Below are positions 62,484-64,000 of a stretch of 64,000 nucleotides of DNA, one piece after another. Under the pieces are notes generated by a model. The model saw only the letters and a program-made list of their open reading frames with translations. It was not told the DNA's origin and ran no database searches. This DNA comes from an uncultured Caldilineaceae bacterium (lineage in GTDB: Bacteria; Chloroflexota; Anaerolineae; Caldilineales; Caldilineaceae). Numbering within the stretch: the stretch's first letter is position 1; the number at the start of each line of letters is the position of its first letter. The position numbers and the translations under genes are program-made. Location of the stretch: assembly GCA_951813625.1 (NCBI GenBank), contig CATOTS010000002.1:103399-167398 (forward strand). The letters run 5' to 3'.

Positions 62484-64000
62484 CTAGCGATGCCACTCGC
62501 TTATGTTCCACATCTCAGTGTCCCAGCCGTTGATCCACACACCCTTTAGTGAGTTTGTGTGGGCCGAGACGTCCCCGCGATAGACCAGGGGAATCTGATA
62601 GTTATTCTGCACATTGATGTCGTTGAGCCGCTTTACGATTGCCTCGCGCTCCGGCCCGACCGGCGTGCCCTTCAACTGCTCAAACAACTCGTCATATTCG
62701 GAATTGCAGCCGCGGAAGATGTTTCCGCCGCCCCACGCGTTGTCAGGCGTCGGGATCTGGCTGCAAAGCCATTCTGAGAGATGCTGCTGCGGGTCAATGC
62801 CGGGGCCTGTTGTGTACATCTGAATGTCGGTGTAGAACTTCTGGTAGGTGTCGGGACTGTTGGGGTCTCCTCCGAAGAACACGCCGGCATCGTGGTTGAT
62901 CAGTTCAGTCTCGATGCCAATTTCGGCCCACCATTGGCGAATCAGCGCCTGCGTTTTCTGGCGAATAGAGTTCGTAGAGGTCTGGTACGAGACCTTCAGC
63001 GGTATACCATTGTATTCACGTATACCGTCGTCGTCCGTATCCACCACGCCGTTCTCGTCCAGCAGCGCGTTGGCGCCTTCGATGTCCTGTGTCAAGCATC
63101 CGTCATTTGCCGTCGAAACATAGTGCAACGGAGCAGGGACTACGTTGCAAATTGCCTTTCCTTGAAACCCGTATAGCTGTTCAGCAATGAGATTGCGATC
63201 GATCGCCATCGACATCGCTTGCGGGATCGGCGGGAAAGACAGGAACGGGTGCGCATTGTCGCCGCCCATGTATACCGAGCGCTCGCTGTCGCCGAGTTCC
63301 GGGTTCGGATTCGTCTGGTTAATCAAGAGGCGCTCGACGTAGCTGGCAAAAGATGAGACTATTGTGCCCAGTTCGGCAGCTTCCATGTCACGCAGAATTT
63401 CCTCCTCGACCTGTAGATTCCACGCGTAGTCAGCTTCACCAGTCTCCAGCACAGCCCGCGCCGCCGACGCGGCATCGCCGCCACCCTTGAAGATCACCTT
63501 GTCGAAGTAGGGAGTGTCTCCGTGGTAATGCGGGTTGCGTTCGTAGACGACCACATCGTTCACTTTGAAATCGATGATGCGGTAGGGGCCCGTGCCAAGC
63601 GGCGCCGTGTTCTCATCATTGCAGGTCTGTGCGGCCGCGCCCATGCAGTCGGCAAACTGAACTCTGCTGATGATCGGTGTACTCGCGCCTACGAACGCGT
63701 TGAACGGGTAGGGCGTCGGCGCGTCAAAGGCGATCTTGACCGTGTTGTTGTCGAGAGCTTCCACGCTCTCGATGCCCAGGAACGCCTCGCTGGATGTGCA
63801 GCCCATCGCCTCATCCGAGCAGTATTTCCACGTAAATACCACATCTTCGGCCGTCATGTCGCTGCCGTCCGACCACTTCACGCCCTCTTTCAACTTCCAG
63901 GTGATCGACATCAGGTCTTCTGATATGCCACCGTTCTCAACCGACGGGATCTCCACCGCCAGTTTCGGCACCATCGTACCGTTCGGGTCGTAGTTGGCCA
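62484..64000 (-). CDS. Peptide-type ABC transporter substrate-binding protein (partial, N-terminus off the window)
   Basis: An SBP_bac_5 protein whose frame is open to position 64000; at least 505 residues are visible and the signal peptide lies outside. Family features: LMSITWKLKEGVKWSDGSDM, TAEDVVFTWKY, GTGPYRIIDFKVNDVVVYERNPHY and a terminal GWDTEMWNISEWHR. It is read with the two permeases that follow as a classic binding protein-DppB-DppC operon, again without ATPase genes in view. The apparent Met at 63974 is internal. Confidence 0.9.
   Translation of the reverse strand, partial: ANYDPNGTMVPKLAVEIPSVENGGISEDLMSITWKLKEGVKWSDGSDMTAEDVVFTWKYCSDEAMGCTSSEAFLGIESVEALDNNTVKIAFDAPTPYPFNAFVGASTPIISRVQFADCMGAAAQTCNDENTAPLGTGPYRIIDFKVNDVVVYERNPHYHGDTPYFDKVIFKGGGDAASAARAVLETGEADYAWNLQVEEEILRDMEAAELGTIVSSFASYVERLLINQTNPNPELGDSERSVYMGGDNAHPFLSFPPIPQAMSMAIDRNLIAEQLYGFQGKAICNVVPAPLHYVSTANDGCLTQDIEGANALLDENGVVDTDDDGIREYNGIPLKVSYQTSTNSIRQKTQALIRQWWAEIGIETELINHDAGVFFGGDPNSPDTYQKFYTDIQMYTTGPGIDPQQHLSEWLCSQIPTPDNAWGGGNIFRGCNSEYDELFEQLKGTPVGPEREAIVKRLNDINVQNNYQIPLVYRGDVSAHTNSLKGVWINGWDTEMWNISEWHR

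Overview
The window looks like a chromosomal segment of an uncultured, fairly GC-rich bacterium. The best guess is Chloroflexota, in the Anaerolineae/Caldilineae neighbourhood. This is an inference: the gene mix fits that group (many ABC solute-binding lipoproteins including a Tat-type one, D-aminoacylase, Gfo/Idh/MocA and TIM-barrel sugar enzymes, paired CPBP proteases, PT-rich secreted proteins, Ni-SOD), but no rRNA or marker gene is present to prove it. Several promoters match the TTGnnn-N17-TAnnnT vegetative consensus. Genes are densely packed, often with 4-bp ATGA stop/start overlaps. No tRNA, rRNA, transposase, integrase or CRISPR array was seen.

Layout. 1-1142 (minus): edge-truncated SMC/RecF-like AAA ATPase. 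1939-5551: Tat-lipoprotein solute-binding protein plus two Dpp-type permeases behind a strong promoter. 5590-10258: complete ribose/xylose-type ABC importer (binding protein, double ATPase, two permeases). 10259-11801: a 1.5-kb gene-free tract built of degenerate repeats, including an exact-period 288-bp tandem duplication. 11802-12950: Gfo/Idh/MocA oxidoreductase. 13081-19042: AT-rich, translationally coupled three-gene island (TerB-domain membrane protein, DUF2791/BrxD-like ATPase, Lhr/BrxHI-like helicase), the best candidate for a little-described (probably defence or DNA-processing) system. 19117-22609: TIM-barrel isomerase, class-A-beta-lactamase-like serine hydrolase and D-aminoacylase. 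22630-25727: DUF1992 protein, a small Cys protein and two tandem CPBP proteases. 25768-31742: argH, DppD/DppF ATPases and a peptide-binding lipoprotein.

31797-46797 is largely housekeeping: amidase, RodZ-like HTH membrane protein, metallophosphoesterase, ABC exporter, transketolase, a small membrane protein, HolA, an M16 protease homologue without its zinc motif, a three-gene ABC-2 exporter, two SDR proteins and RNase HII. 46805-51594 (minus): MrfA-type helicase with an HNH insertion, F420-dependent NADP reductase and an SsnA-like amidohydrolase. 51760-59237: nucleotide-sugar epimerase, C-terminally truncated glycosyltransferase, large duplicated LysM protein, catalytically degenerate TrmA/RlmD-like protein and an acetyltransferase. 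59463-60358: nickel superoxide dismutase and its maturation protease, separated by an intrinsic terminator. 60416-64000 (minus): a second Dpp-type permease pair and an edge-truncated binding protein.

How they work together: two peptide-type permease sets (1939-5551 and 60416-64000) have no ATPase genes of their own in view, whereas the DppD/DppF pair at 27287-29388 has no permease genes, so shared ATPases are plausible. D-aminoacylase, the serine hydrolase and the peptide importers suggest scavenging of peptides and D-amino-acid derivatives; the sugar importer and the oxidoreductase/isomerase genes suggest sugar or polyol catabolism.
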